Assembly: GCA_016182915.1 (NCBI GenBank)
Contig: JACPFP010000003.1
Span: 454,390 to 506,665, forward strand
Source: Candidatus Dojkabacteria bacterium
Lineage (GTDB): Bacteria; Patescibacteriota; Dojkabacteria; SC72
Direction: 5' to 3'
DNA: 52,276 bases
Shown here: one piece after another, positions 17,315 through 26,333 of the stretch
How the letters are laid out: each line of letters opens with the position of its first letter
How positions within the stretch are numbered: the stretch's first letter is position 1
The notes under the pieces: generated by a model
The model's database searches: none
What the model saw: the letters and a program-made list of their open reading frames with translations, nothing else
Told to the model about the DNA's origin: nothing
Translations under genes and position numbers: made by a program

Positions 17315-17703
17315 CTACCGTATCCTTTCCCCAGGTGGAGAATTCTCTTTTCAAGAAAACTGTCTTTCTTCTCTAAAGAATGTAAGTAGACAGTAAGCTC
17401 CCCTTGAATATAATTACTAATTCCAACTACAACATCCTGCAACGTCATAATCCTACTATTATGATCCTCTAACATCTCCTCCACGACCATTAAACGACTA
17501 TCTAAGCTGGTAAGCTGAATCTCTATAGTTGCAAACCTTTTATCTATGTCATCAAGCCTCTTATCCACTCTATCAAGTCTCCTCTCCACCCCATCAAGTC
17601 TCCCCTCAACTCTATCAAGTCTCTTCTCTATTCCTTCAAATTTTCCGTTTATAGGATCAAAGAAGGTTTCCTTTAGTATTTGAATATCCTGTTTGGTTAA
17701 CAT
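17311..17703 (-). CDS. Coiled-coil protein built from a 7-residue repeat
   Basis: 130 residues. From about residue 20 to 60 the sequence is a regular heptad ladder, RLDRVEG-RLDGVER-RLDRVDK-RLDDIDK, encoded by 21-bp DNA repeats at 17551-17634; a less regular coil continues to about residue 85. No membrane segment or enzymatic motif is visible. Similar short coiled-coil proteins with RLD repeats are widespread in bacteria, without an assigned role. It probably forms a homo-oligomeric bundle. Function unknown. Confidence 0.75.
   Translation of the reverse strand: MLTKQDIQILKETFFDPINGKFEGIEKRLDRVEGRLDGVERRLDRVDKRLDDIDKRFATIEIQLTSLDSRLMVVEEMLEDHNSRIMTLQDVVVGISNYIQGELTVYLHSLEKKDSFLEKRILHLGKGYGS
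17551..17634 (-). repeat. Tandem 21-bp repeat inside the coiled-coil gene
   Basis: Four consecutive 21-bp units starting at 17551, 17572, 17593 and 17614, each beginning ATCAAG(C/T)CTC on the plus strand. Each encodes one heptad (RLDxVxx). The period is exact, with no indels, and most changes fall in the second half of each unit. This fits growth by slippage or unequal recombination in steps of one heptad. Confidence 0.85.
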
Positions 17704-17827
17704 TTTGTATAAATGATAATTTAGGCAGATATAATTGTAAACAAAAGATATGAAATATTTCTTAAGTCACAGTATCTGGAGATTCCCACCTGGCAAGAGT
17801 TCTCTATTTAAGGAAGAAACTAATATA

Positions 17828-17856
17828 AATAAAAAACACCCCATTTCTGGGGTGTT
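17828..17856 (-). terminator. Intrinsic terminator after rpsG
   Basis: AACACCCC (17835-17842), a 6-nt loop and GGGGTGTT (17849-17856) form a strong 8-bp stem. On the minus strand it is followed by TTTTATTTATAT. It ends the rpoB-rpoC-rpsL-rpsG transcription unit 25 nt after the rpsG stop. The clearest intrinsic terminator outside the T-box. Confidence 0.92.
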
Positions 17857-17881
17857 CCAAATTCAAAGATTTAGTTGAAGA

Positions 17882-18349
17882 CTACCATCTGAAATGTGCA
17901 AATGCTTTGTTTGCATCTGCCATCTTCTCAACGTCTGCCTTCTTCTTCATTGCATCTCCTTCTCCATTGAATGCCGCAACGAGTTCAGTCTCCAATAGTT
18001 TAGCAAATGACTGTCCACTCTTCTTTCTTGTGTTATCTACAATCCATCTGATTGCCAATGTTTCCTGTCTTGCGGCTGGAACTGGAACAGGAACTGCATA
18101 GTTAGCACCACCAACTCTCCTAGTTCTTACTTCCAATGATGGTCTTACCTTTGCAACAACTTCTTCTAGAAACTTATCTGGTTCAATTTTAAACTTCTTT
18201 GCACCACTCTCAATAGCTTCGTATACAAGTGCAGATGCAGTACTCTTCTTTCCATGCTGCATTACCTTACTTATAAGTCTTGCAACAAGATAGCTACCAT
18301 AGATAGCGTCCTTCTGTTGTACTCTTCTTTTTGCCTTATGTCCTCTCAT
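17882..18349 (-). CDS. rpsG: 30S ribosomal protein S7
   Basis: 155 residues, the usual length for this primary 16S rRNA-binding protein of the small-subunit head. Typical stretches are MRGHKAKRRVQQKDAIYGS, ISKVMQHGKKSTASALVYEA, KVRPSLEVRTRRVGGANYAV-PVPV and LAIRWIVDNTRKKSG. It follows rpsL by 22 nt in the classic str-operon order, though fusA and tuf do not follow here: the unit closes with a terminator. Confidence 0.98.
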   Translation of the reverse strand: MRGHKAKRRVQQKDAIYGSYLVARLISKVMQHGKKSTASALVYEAIESGAKKFKIEPDKFLEEVVAKVRPSLEVRTRRVGGANYAVPVPVPAARQETLAIRWIVDNTRKKSGQSFAKLLETELVAAFNGEGDAMKKKADVEKMADANKAFAHFRW

Positions 18350-18371
18350 TTCTTAAACTTTTAAAATATAA

Positions 18372-18794
18372 TTATTCTTTGTGAGCTTTTGCTTTCTTAG
18401 CTCCATACTTTGATCTTGCTTTCTGTCTTCCTTGAACTCCCTGTGTATCATACTTTCCTCTTACAACTATATACTTAACACCCGGCAAGTCTCTCTTCCT
18501 ACCTGCTCTAACAAGAACAACTGAGTGTTCCTGCAGGTTATGACCTTCACCAGGAATGTAAGCAACAACTTCCATTCCGTTGGAGAGTCTAACCTTAGCA
18601 ACCTTTCGAAGGGCTGAGTTAGGTTTTTTAGGAGTCATAGTCTTTACTTGAATACAAACTCCTCTTTTGAAAGGATTGTCTGCTTTCTTGTACCTTTTCT
18701 TCAAAGTATTAAAGTTTGTTCCCAAAGCTTTAAATCTCAATTTCTTAGGTTTCGACTTTCTAGGTTTTCTTATTAACTGATTTATCGTTGGCAT
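18372..18794 (-). CDS. rpsL: 30S ribosomal protein S12 with Arg at the Lys88 position
   Basis: 140 residues, about 15 longer than E. coli S12 because of an extended basic N-terminal segment ([21 protein letters not shown]). The decoding-site loop [11 protein letters not shown] (Lys57 equals E. coli Lys43) and [17 protein letters not shown] are intact. The second loop reads [11 protein letters not shown], so the residue matching E. coli/M. tuberculosis Lys88 is Arg101, a substitution known to reduce streptomycin sensitivity. It has its own -10 box 7 nt before the ATG, between rpoC and rpsL. Confidence 0.98.
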   Translation of the reverse strand: MPTINQLIRKPRKSKPKKLRFKALGTNFNTLKKRYKKADNPFKRGVCIQVKTMTPKKPNSALRKVAKVRLSNGMEVVAYIPGEGHNLQEHSVVLVRAGRKRDLPGVKYIVVRGKYDTQGVQGRQKARSKYGAKKAKAHKE

Positions 18795-18801
18795 GCTTGG
18801 T

Positions 18802-18830
18802 ATTATACTACAATATTAACTAATTTTTAA
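18802..18830 (-). promoter_or_regulatory. Promoter between rpoC and rpsL (leaderless)
   Basis: On the minus strand TTAAAA (18825-18830, 4/6 match), a 17-bp spacer and a perfect TATAAT (18802-18807), ending 7 nt before the rpsL ATG. The -35 lies inside the end of rpoC. It would let rpsL-rpsG be expressed separately from rpoBC. Confidence 0.7.
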
Positions 18831-21800
18831 CCTCTTCTAATTGAGATAGATCTTCTATCAAGGCACTCTCCCCAGAAGGGATTGGTTTTCCGATTATAAC
18901 GCTCTCTTTCATACCTCGTATATAGTCAATCTTCCCTAAGATACTGGCATCGGTTAGTACTTTAACCTGCTGTTCGAATGACATAGCAGAGAGGAAGCTT
19001 TCTGTATACAATGCAGAAGCCTTAATACCCATAAGTTTAGGAAGGATGAGAGAAACGTTCTTTCCTGCCTTAACTAAAAGATCATTTTTAACATCTCCAA
19101 CAAATCTATTAACAAGAGCTCCAACTAGGTAGCTAGAGTCTCCTGACTCACGTACTCTTCCAAGTCTAGCCATCTGTCTTAGGATTACTTCAATGTGAAC
19201 ATCTGAGATTGATACACCCTGTTCATTGAACACTTTTTGTACTCCATCTAGGATATACTTCTGCGCAGTTACAATATCTGTAAAGGCTGCTAGCTTCTTT
19301 GGGTCGAGAGCCCCCTCAGTAATCTGTTGGCCAACTTCAATATCGTCTCCATCATTAACGAGAAGAGTCTGTCCAGGTAGTACGTTAATTGTCTCCTCAG
19401 CTTTCTTCAAACCTTCGAGTTTAATAAGTCCACCTTCTACAACTACTGTTCCATCAAATGGAGCCTGTTTCTCTACTCCCTCGTGGTCAAGGTACATAAC
19501 CTCACCATTCTTAACTTTTGAATCGTGGCTTACGTTAACTTTCTTAGCATCTGAAACAACATAGTATCTTACAAGTGGTCTCAACCCCTTGATTGAAACA
19601 ATTGCAGATCCATCTTCCTGGGTTTCTACCTTAGCCTTACCGTTAACAGTAGACATCTCTGCCTCAACCTTTGGAGTTCTAGCTTCAAAGAGTTCTTCAA
19701 CTCTAGGTAGTCCTTGTGTGATGTCAGTTCTCTGTACACCACCCTTATGGAAGGTCTGCATGGTCATCTGTGTTCCAGGCTCTCCGAGTGACTGAGCTGC
19801 GATTACACCGACGGCTTTTCCAGACTCAATTGTTTTATTCTGTTCTAGGTCAAATCCATAGCACTTCTTACACACTCCAAGAGGTGTTTTACAGGAGATT
19901 GGGGTTCTTACAAAGATCTCGTTTACTCCTTCTTTGTCGATTTTCAATGCAGCTTCTCTATCAATTACCTCATTCTTAGCAACTATAACGTTACCCTTTG
20001 AGTCCTTAACATCCTGAGCAGCATATCTTCCAAACACTCTATCCTCGAAGGAAAGTCTTCTATAATCATCTCTTGCAACCTTTAATCCAACTCCGTCGTA
20101 TCCACAATCTTCTTCTCTAACGATTACTTCGTGAGCGACATCTACCAACTTTCTTGTTAGGTATCCAGAAGATGAGGTTCTCAAAGAACGGTCAGCGATA
20201 CCTTTTCTTCCAGAGTTTGCAGCTACAAAGTATTCGAATCCATTCAATCCATCTCTGAAGTTACCCTTAATTGGAAGAGGTACCCAGTTTCCTGAAGAGT
20301 CTCTAACCATTCCCTTAAGAGTTAAGATCTGTCTTGCCTGAATCTTTCCACCGTTTGCACCTGACTGAATCATCTCGTATACAGAGTTGTTCTTGTCTAA
20401 CATCTTCCATGCATCTTCACCCGATTCATCTGCGAAGTCGTTCCACATGTCAGTTGAGAGTTTGTTCTTCTCTTCCTCGGTTATCAATCCCTGAAGGTAG
20501 TTCTCCTGCAGTTGAGTTTCTTTCTCTTCAATCTGGCCAATCTTTGTCTTTAGGTCATAATCAACTTCACAATCTTCCATTGCAAAACTGAAGGCAAGAT
20601 CTGTTGCATATTTGAAACCTAAAGTTTTGAGGTCATCAAGAAGTTTAACAACTACCTCTAATGGGTACTCTGCTTTAACAGTATCGACAATCTTTCCTAC
20701 GATTCCTGATTCAACTCTCTCATTTACAAATTCGTAGTCCTTTGGAAGTACCGCATTGAAGATAATTCTTCCAACTGTTGTTCTCCAAGTTTTACCCTTT
20801 CCACGAACGAGAATCTCTTCTGTTATTGGGAGGGTTCCTCTCTGATGAGCACGAACTGCATCTTCAAATGTACCTACAATTCTTGGTTTCTTTGTTTCAA
20901 CCATATCTGTTAAAAGGAAGAATCCTAGGAGCATATCCTTTGCAGGGTTTGCAAGCATCTTACCGTTTGCAATAGAAACAATGTTTCTCTCTGCAAGCAT
21001 AACGCTTCTTCCTTCCTCAATTGCTTCTTCTGTTAGAAGGACGTGTACTGGCATCTGGTCACCATCGAAGTCAGCGTTGAATGCCTTACATACTAATGGA
21101 TGGATTCTGATTGCCTCACCTTCAACGAGCTTAGGATAGAAAGCCTGAATACTATATTTGTGAAGTGTAGGGGCACGGTTTAGAAGTACAGGTCTATTCT
21201 GAATTACATTTTCAAGAATATCCCAAATTACATCTTCATTTGAATCAATTATATCTTTGGCAACTCTTATGTTAGGAGCCAACTCTTTTTCAAGAAGCTG
21301 ATTTATAACAAATGGTTTGAAGATTTCCAAAGCGATAGACTTAGGAAGGCCGCACTGGTTCAAGTTCAAGGTTGCATCTCCAATGATAACTGCACGTCCT
21401 GAGTAGTCGACTCTCTTACCAAGAAGGTTTCTTCTAAAGATACCTTTCTTTCCTCTAAGTTCATCTGTCAGGGACTGATATGGAAGCTTCTTATTATTCA
21501 TCATAGGTTTACTTGGCCTATGTGAGTTATCAATCAATGCATCCACTGCCTCCTGAAGCATTCTCTTTTCGTTTCTAAGAATTACTTCTGGTGCACCTAT
21601 CTCAATTAATCTCTTCAAACGATTATTTCTGTTGATTATTCTTCTATAGAGATCGTTTAAGTCTGATGTTGCAAATTTTCCACCTGGTAGAGGGATAATA
21701 GGCCTCAAATCTGGAGGAAGAACAGGAAGGATATTCATTACCATCCATTCTGGTTCAATTCCATTCTTTTTGAATCCTTCAAGATACTGTAGTCTTCTTA

Positions 21801-22719
21801 TTACGTTTGATTTCTTCTCTAGTTTCTCTGACTTGATAATTTTCTGAAGTTTTGAGATTTCTGCATCTAAATCTAAGTTCTTAAGAAGTGTATCAACTGC
21901 CTCTGCACCCATCTTAGACTCAAAGAATAGGAGTTCTCTATCTTGTAGGTCTACATACTCATCTTCTGTAATGATACTTCCAACCGCAACCTTCTCAAGA
22001 ATTGTCTGAAGTTTTGTGTAGAAGCCCTGTAGAACTTCCTCTTCCTCTGCGTATTCTCTTCTAATTTTTGCAAGAGACTGATTCTTCTTATGTTCTAACT
22101 GGCTCTGTTTGAATTCTACAGCTCCCTTATCTTTCTCCTTCTTACTTATTACTTTCTTCTCATCTGTAAAACCATCTTCCTCAACCTTTAATGCTGCATT
22201 TAATTTCTCCTGAAGCTGGCCAAATTCCTCTTTTCTAAGTTCTTCGAGTTTAGAAAGGGTTGTAGCTCTCATCTCTTCATCTAATCCAACAACCATATAT
22301 CTTGTGTAATATATAACTGAAAGAAGCTGTTTGTGAGACATATCAAGAACTATAGACATCTTGTTTGGAACTCCGTATGCAAACCATACATGAGCAACAG
22401 GAACGGACAATCTAATGTGTCCCATTCTCTCTCTTCTTACATCGTGAGTTGTGACCTCAACACCACACTTATCACAAACTATTCCTCTATATCTAATCTT
22501 CTTATATTTTCCACAGTAACACTCATAGTTCTTACTTGGTCCGAAGATCTTCTCACAGAACAAACCCTCAGGTTCTGGTCTTAAAGTTCTATAGTTGATT
22601 GTCTCAGCTTTAGTAACCTCACCATATGACCAGGTAAGGATATCTTCAGGTGAAGATAGAGTAATCTTAAGGGCATCAAAGTCCTTAAAGTTTTCTTTTT
22701 TATTCTGTCTGTTCATCAT
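18820..22719 (-). CDS. rpoC: DNA-directed RNA polymerase subunit beta'
   Basis: 1299 residues. The N-terminal zinc site is CYCGKYKKIRYRGIVCDKCG. The catalytic Mg-binding motif NADFDGDQMPVHV is intact. The second zinc cluster reads SCKTPLGVCKKCYGFDL, followed by the trigger-loop/bridge region GVIAAQSLGEPGTQMTMQTFHKGG. The coil between about residues 130 and 260 is lineage-specific and rich in Glu/Lys. Its start overlaps the rpoB stop by 20 bp (ATGATG; either Met is possible), consistent with translational coupling. Core transcription enzyme, nucleoid-associated. Confidence 0.98.
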   Translation of the reverse strand: MMNRQNKKENFKDFDALKITLSSPEDILTWSYGEVTKAETINYRTLRPEPEGLFCEKIFGPSKNYECYCGKYKKIRYRGIVCDKCGVEVTTHDVRRERMGHIRLSVPVAHVWFAYGVPNKMSIVLDMSHKQLLSVIYYTRYMVVGLDEEMRATTLSKLEELRKEEFGQLQEKLNAALKVEEDGFTDEKKVISKKEKDKGAVEFKQSQLEHKKNQSLAKIRREYAEEEEVLQGFYTKLQTILEKVAVGSIITEDEYVDLQDRELLFFESKMGAEAVDTLLKNLDLDAEISKLQKIIKSEKLEKKSNVIRRLQYLEGFKKNGIEPEWMVMNILPVLPPDLRPIIPLPGGKFATSDLNDLYRRIINRNNRLKRLIEIGAPEVILRNEKRMLQEAVDALIDNSHRPSKPMMNNKKLPYQSLTDELRGKKGIFRRNLLGKRVDYSGRAVIIGDATLNLNQCGLPKSIALEIFKPFVINQLLEKELAPNIRVAKDIIDSNEDVIWDILENVIQNRPVLLNRAPTLHKYSIQAFYPKLVEGEAIRIHPLVCKAFNADFDGDQMPVHVLLTEEAIEEGRSVMLAERNIVSIANGKMLANPAKDMLLGFFLLTDMVETKKPRIVGTFEDAVRAHQRGTLPITEEILVRGKGKTWRTTVGRIIFNAVLPKDYEFVNERVESGIVGKIVDTVKAEYPLEVVVKLLDDLKTLGFKYATDLAFSFAMEDCEVDYDLKTKIGQIEEKETQLQENYLQGLITEEEKNKLSTDMWNDFADESGEDAWKMLDKNNSVYEMIQSGANGGKIQARQILTLKGMVRDSSGNWVPLPIKGNFRDGLNGFEYFVAANSGRKGIADRSLRTSSSGYLTRKLVDVAHEVIVREEDCGYDGVGLKVARDDYRRLSFEDRVFGRYAAQDVKDSKGNVIVAKNEVIDREAALKIDKEGVNEIFVRTPISCKTPLGVCKKCYGFDLEQNKTIESGKAVGVIAAQSLGEPGTQMTMQTFHKGGVQRTDITQGLPRVEELFEARTPKVEAEMSTVNGKAKVETQEDGSAIVSIKGLRPLVRYYVVSDAKKVNVSHDSKVKNGEVMYLDHEGVEKQAPFDGTVVVEGGLIKLEGLKKAEETINVLPGQTLLVNDGDDIEVGQQITEGALDPKKLAAFTDIVTAQKYILDGVQKVFNEQGVSISDVHIEVILRQMARLGRVRESGDSSYLVGALVNRFVGDVKNDLLVKAGKNVSLILPKLMGIKASALYTESFLSAMSFEQQVKVLTDASILGKIDYIRGMKESVIIGKPIPSGESALIEDLSQLEEVKN

Positions 22720-25700
22720 TGCTTTCGATTACCTCTTCGAACTGAGGTTTACTAGAAATTAAATCAATTTTAAGTGAGAGTGCATTTAGTTCCTTTATAA
22801 GAACTTTGAATGACTCTGGCACATTAACGTTCTGAATCTTCTCCCCTTGAATAATTGCTTTATAGGCAGAAGATCTTCCCTTAACATCATCTGATTTGAT
22901 TGTAAGCATTTCCTGTAGAGTTCCTGGAGCTCCGTGAGCCTCAAGTGCCCACACTTCCATTTCTCCGAATCTCTGTCCACCCATCTGTGCTTTTCCACCT
23001 AATGGCTGTTGGGTAACAACTGTGTATGGTCCAGTAGATCTTGCATGTACTTTCTCATCTGCAATATGGTGTAGCTTCAAAACATACTTAACACCTACAG
23101 TAATCTTTCTTGGGAACTTCTCACCTGTTCTACCGTCAAAGAGGTCAACCTTCTGTTCCATCTTATATCCACCCTTCTTCATCTCTTTTGCCAACCATTC
23201 TGTATTTATATCCTCGAATAGTGGGAGAGCAAGCTTCTCACCTAAGAGAGATGCATACTGACCGAAGTGTACCTCTGCTGCCTGTCCCATGTTCATTCTC
23301 TTAATGAATGTTGGGGTTAAAACAATATCAACCGGCTTTCCATCTGCTGTGAATGGCATATCTTCAACTGGTTTAATTGCAGCAACTGTATTCTTATCTC
23401 CATGCCTTCCAGAGATCTTATCTCCGTAAGAGATCTTCTTTGTCTTTGCTACCCATACTTTTATCTCATGTAGTACTCCTGGAGATAGTTTATCGTCTTT
23501 ATCTGAGGAGAGTATCTGTGTATGAATAACGATTCCAGACTCACCGTGAGGTAGTCTTAGAGAGTTATCTCTAACATCACTTGATGCCTCACCAAAGATT
23601 GCTCTTAAAAGCCTCTCCTCTGCAGTCAGTTCCTGTTCTCCTCTTGGAGCAACAACACCAACTAGGATATCTCCTGACTTAACCCTTACTCCTGTTCTTA
23701 CAATTCCTCTATCATCGAGTTTCTGAAGAATCCTCTCATTTACGTGAGGAATATCCGCGGTTATGACCTCTGCACCAAGTTCTGTATCTCTAACCTCAAC
23801 AGTGTGTTCTCTAATGTGAATAGACGTTAAAAGATCCTCTTTAACAACTCTCTCTGAGATAATGACTGAGTCTTCATAGTTATAACCATCATAGAACATT
23901 AATGCTGCTCTAAGGTTGGTTCCTAATGCCAACTCTCCATCAACCATTGTTGGGCCATCAACGAGGAGATCACCCTTACCAAACTTCTGTCCTTCCTCTA
24001 CCCTCACATACTGTGAGAAGGATGTATTATCATTTGATCTGTAGAACTTTCTTAGTGTGTAATCTCTTCTTCCTGCATTCTTATACTTAACTGTCAATCT
24101 TGTTGCATCTGAGTATTCAACAATACCATCATCTTCTGCAAACACCGACCAAATAGACTGCCTTGCGACAACATCTTCAAGGCCTGTTCCTATGAGTGGA
24201 GCTTCCTGCTTAACAAGAGGAACCGCCTGCCTCTGCATGTTTGAACCTGCCAAAGCACGCATTGAATCGTCATGAGCTACAAACGGAATCAATGCCATAC
24301 CAAGACCTGCCTGCTGTGCAGCCATAAGATCCATATGAGTAACCTGCTGAGTATCTTCAAGTACAAATGATCCTTTATTTCTTGTTGGGACAAATGCATC
24401 TGTTATGTTTCCGTATTCATCTGTATTTACAGTTGACGCGGTAACGGTTAAATCTTCCTCATCCTTTGCATCAAAGTATTCGATACTGTCTGTCATGTAT
24501 GAAACAACTCTTACATTTTCTAATTGAGGAACTTCTGTTAAAGCTTTAGCCATATCCTTAGTTATCAATTGGCCTGCCTTAACAATTATCTTATTTCCCG
24601 CCTTAACATCATCAAGTGATACTCTATCAATTGGAGACTTCCCGTCATTCTTAGCTGTCTGAAGAACTCTTCTATATGGGGCCTCAATAAAGCCAAAGTC
24701 ATTAACTCTAGCTAAGATTGCAAGTTGAGTAACAACACCGATTGCCTGACTTTCAGGACTGGTTACTGGGTCGAATCTTGAGTAGTGTGAGTTATGGACT
24801 TCACGAACAGAGAAGGTAGCCCTCTCTTTAACAAGTCCACCCTGACCTGAAGCTGTAACCTTTCTCTTATTCTCTAATTCAGATAGAACATTTGACTGTT
24901 CCATGAATGTAGATAACTGGTTTGAACCGAAGAAAGACTGCATTGCTGCTGAAACAGGTTTAGTACTTATAAGCATTGATGGAGTTAGCTTAGCATCTTG
25001 GCCGTACATGCTCATCTTATCTTTAATATTCTTCTCTAATCTTCTAACACCAACGGAAAGTTGCTTTAGAAGAACCTCCCCAACACTTCTAATTCTTCTA
25101 TTTGAGAGGTGATCAATATCATCTGGCTGTACAACACCATTGTTAACTTCGATAAGTCTTCTTACAAGAGCAATTAAGTCTTCAATGTGAAGTCTTGAAT
25201 CATGGCCATCAACTGGGTAATCAAGTCCTAATTTTCTATTAATCTGATACCTACCAACTCTTCCCAAATCAAACTTTCTTACATTAAAGAAGTGCCCTTT
25301 AATATACTTTTCAGCACTATCTAATGTAACCGATTCATCTGGTCTAAGTTTATTGTATATACTTATAACGGCCTCTTCCTTACTCTTTGTAAAATCTCTA
25401 GCCAGGGTAGACTCTATATATTTATACTCTTCATGATCATCAACCTTCTCAAAGAGAGCTTTAATCTCTTCATCTGTTTCATAACCAAAAACCCTGAATA
25501 GCTCAGTTATTAATACTCTTGGTCTTTTTGGAATCAATCTTAGAGAGATTACATTATACTTACTTACTTCAAATTCATACCATGGTCCACCACCCGGCAT
25601 TAATCTTGCCTTATATAAAACTCTGTTTGGCATAACCTCATTAGCCTCAAAGAGAACACCTTCTGCTCTAACAATCTGGTGAGTAACGACCCTTCTAACT

Positions 25701-26086
25701 CCATTTACAACAAAGAATCCATCGTTTGTCATTAATGGGAGATCAGCAACAAAAATTTCCTGTTCCTTAATCTCGCCAGTCTTATTATTTAGAAGTTGAA
25801 CGGTAGAATAAATAGGAGCTTCATATGAAAGCCCCTTATCAGTTGCATCATCTATTGATCTATATGGATCACCAACTCTATAGTCCTTAAACTCGAGAGT
25901 CCACATTCTTTCCATCGTATCCTTCACAGGATTTATCTCATTAAAGAGGGTTTTAACCCCGGCTTCCATGAAAGATTCGAAAGATTTAATCTGAGCTTCG
26001 ATAAGGTTTGGGAAAGAAATTTCCCTAGTAGAGCCAAGTCCAAGGTTTACTCTTCCGGCTCTATTTTTCATAGGTTCTTTTGACAT
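22700..26086 (-). CDS. rpoB: DNA-directed RNA polymerase subunit beta, with altered rifampicin pocket
   Basis: About 1128 residues from the ATG at 26086 (MSKEPMKNRAGRVNLG); an in-frame TTG at 26116 would add ten. Conserved parts include GLGMALIPFVAHDDSMRALAG-SNMQRQAVP, DGYNYEDSVIISERVV, GDKISGRHGDKN, MPFTADGKPVDIVLTP and the C-terminal GGQRFGEMEVWALEAHGA. The rifampicin region reads QLSTFMEQSNVLSELENKRK (about 24859-24925) with changes at the positions matching E. coli 513, 516, 526 and 531. The nearly universal ETPEGPNIG is replaced by TSPESQAIG. Transcribed with rpoC from a strong promoter at 26215-26243. Confidence 0.98.
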   Translation of the reverse strand: MSKEPMKNRAGRVNLGLGSTREISFPNLIEAQIKSFESFMEAGVKTLFNEINPVKDTMERMWTLEFKDYRVGDPYRSIDDATDKGLSYEAPIYSTVQLLNNKTGEIKEQEIFVADLPLMTNDGFFVVNGVRRVVTHQIVRAEGVLFEANEVMPNRVLYKARLMPGGGPWYEFEVSKYNVISLRLIPKRPRVLITELFRVFGYETDEEIKALFEKVDDHEEYKYIESTLARDFTKSKEEAVISIYNKLRPDESVTLDSAEKYIKGHFFNVRKFDLGRVGRYQINRKLGLDYPVDGHDSRLHIEDLIALVRRLIEVNNGVVQPDDIDHLSNRRIRSVGEVLLKQLSVGVRRLEKNIKDKMSMYGQDAKLTPSMLISTKPVSAAMQSFFGSNQLSTFMEQSNVLSELENKRKVTASGQGGLVKERATFSVREVHNSHYSRFDPVTSPESQAIGVVTQLAILARVNDFGFIEAPYRRVLQTAKNDGKSPIDRVSLDDVKAGNKIIVKAGQLITKDMAKALTEVPQLENVRVVSYMTDSIEYFDAKDEEDLTVTASTVNTDEYGNITDAFVPTRNKGSFVLEDTQQVTHMDLMAAQQAGLGMALIPFVAHDDSMRALAGSNMQRQAVPLVKQEAPLIGTGLEDVVARQSIWSVFAEDDGIVEYSDATRLTVKYKNAGRRDYTLRKFYRSNDNTSFSQYVRVEEGQKFGKGDLLVDGPTMVDGELALGTNLRAALMFYDGYNYEDSVIISERVVKEDLLTSIHIREHTVEVRDTELGAEVITADIPHVNERILQKLDDRGIVRTGVRVKSGDILVGVVAPRGEQELTAEERLLRAIFGEASSDVRDNSLRLPHGESGIVIHTQILSSDKDDKLSPGVLHEIKVWVAKTKKISYGDKISGRHGDKNTVAAIKPVEDMPFTADGKPVDIVLTPTFIKRMNMGQAAEVHFGQYASLLGEKLALPLFEDINTEWLAKEMKKGGYKMEQKVDLFDGRTGEKFPRKITVGVKYVLKLHHIADEKVHARSTGPYTVVTQQPLGGKAQMGGQRFGEMEVWALEAHGAPGTLQEMLTIKSDDVKGRSSAYKAIIQGEKIQNVNVPESFKVLIKELNALSLKIDLISSKPQFEEVIESNDEQTE

Positions 26087-26214
26087 GAATGTTTTAAAAG
26101 GCCTTAAATTAAACAAAATTTATGATCTTCACTTATTCTCAATAACTGACTGCAATCCTCTAGAACCTATTAAAATCGTTTTCCTAACTGCATTAATCGG
26201 AAATTATCGTGGCA

Positions 26215-26243
26215 ATCCTATCACATTTAACCTTCTTTGTCAA
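26215..26243 (-). promoter_or_regulatory. Strong sigma70 promoter of rpoBC
   Basis: On the minus strand a perfect TTGACA (26238-26243), a 17-bp spacer and TAGGAT (26215-26220) preceded by TGA, an extended -10. The predicted leader of rpoB is about 90-120 nt, one of the longer ones in the window; I see no recognisable riboswitch or attenuator in it. Confidence 0.82.
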
Positions 26244-26295
26244 AACGTTTTTTAGATGGAAGTTTAGTATCTAATACTATATTATGGAAGGACTA

Positions 26296-26324
26296 TTGTC
26301 AAAGATACATTATAATAATATAAA
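26296..26324 (+). promoter_or_regulatory. Promoter of ftsK (near-leaderless)
   Basis: TTGTCA (26296-26301), a 17-bp spacer and TATAAA (26319-26324), ending 9 nt before the ftsK ATG. An overlapping TATAAT at 26311-26316 lacks a spaced -35. Either choice gives a very short leader. Confidence 0.65.
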
Positions 26325-26333
26325 TAAAGTAGT

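Noticed and set aside
26296-26316. TTGTCA with the nearer TATAAT as the ftsK promoter
   Set aside because: The spacing would be only 9 bp; the TATAAA at 26319 gives exactly 17 bp.
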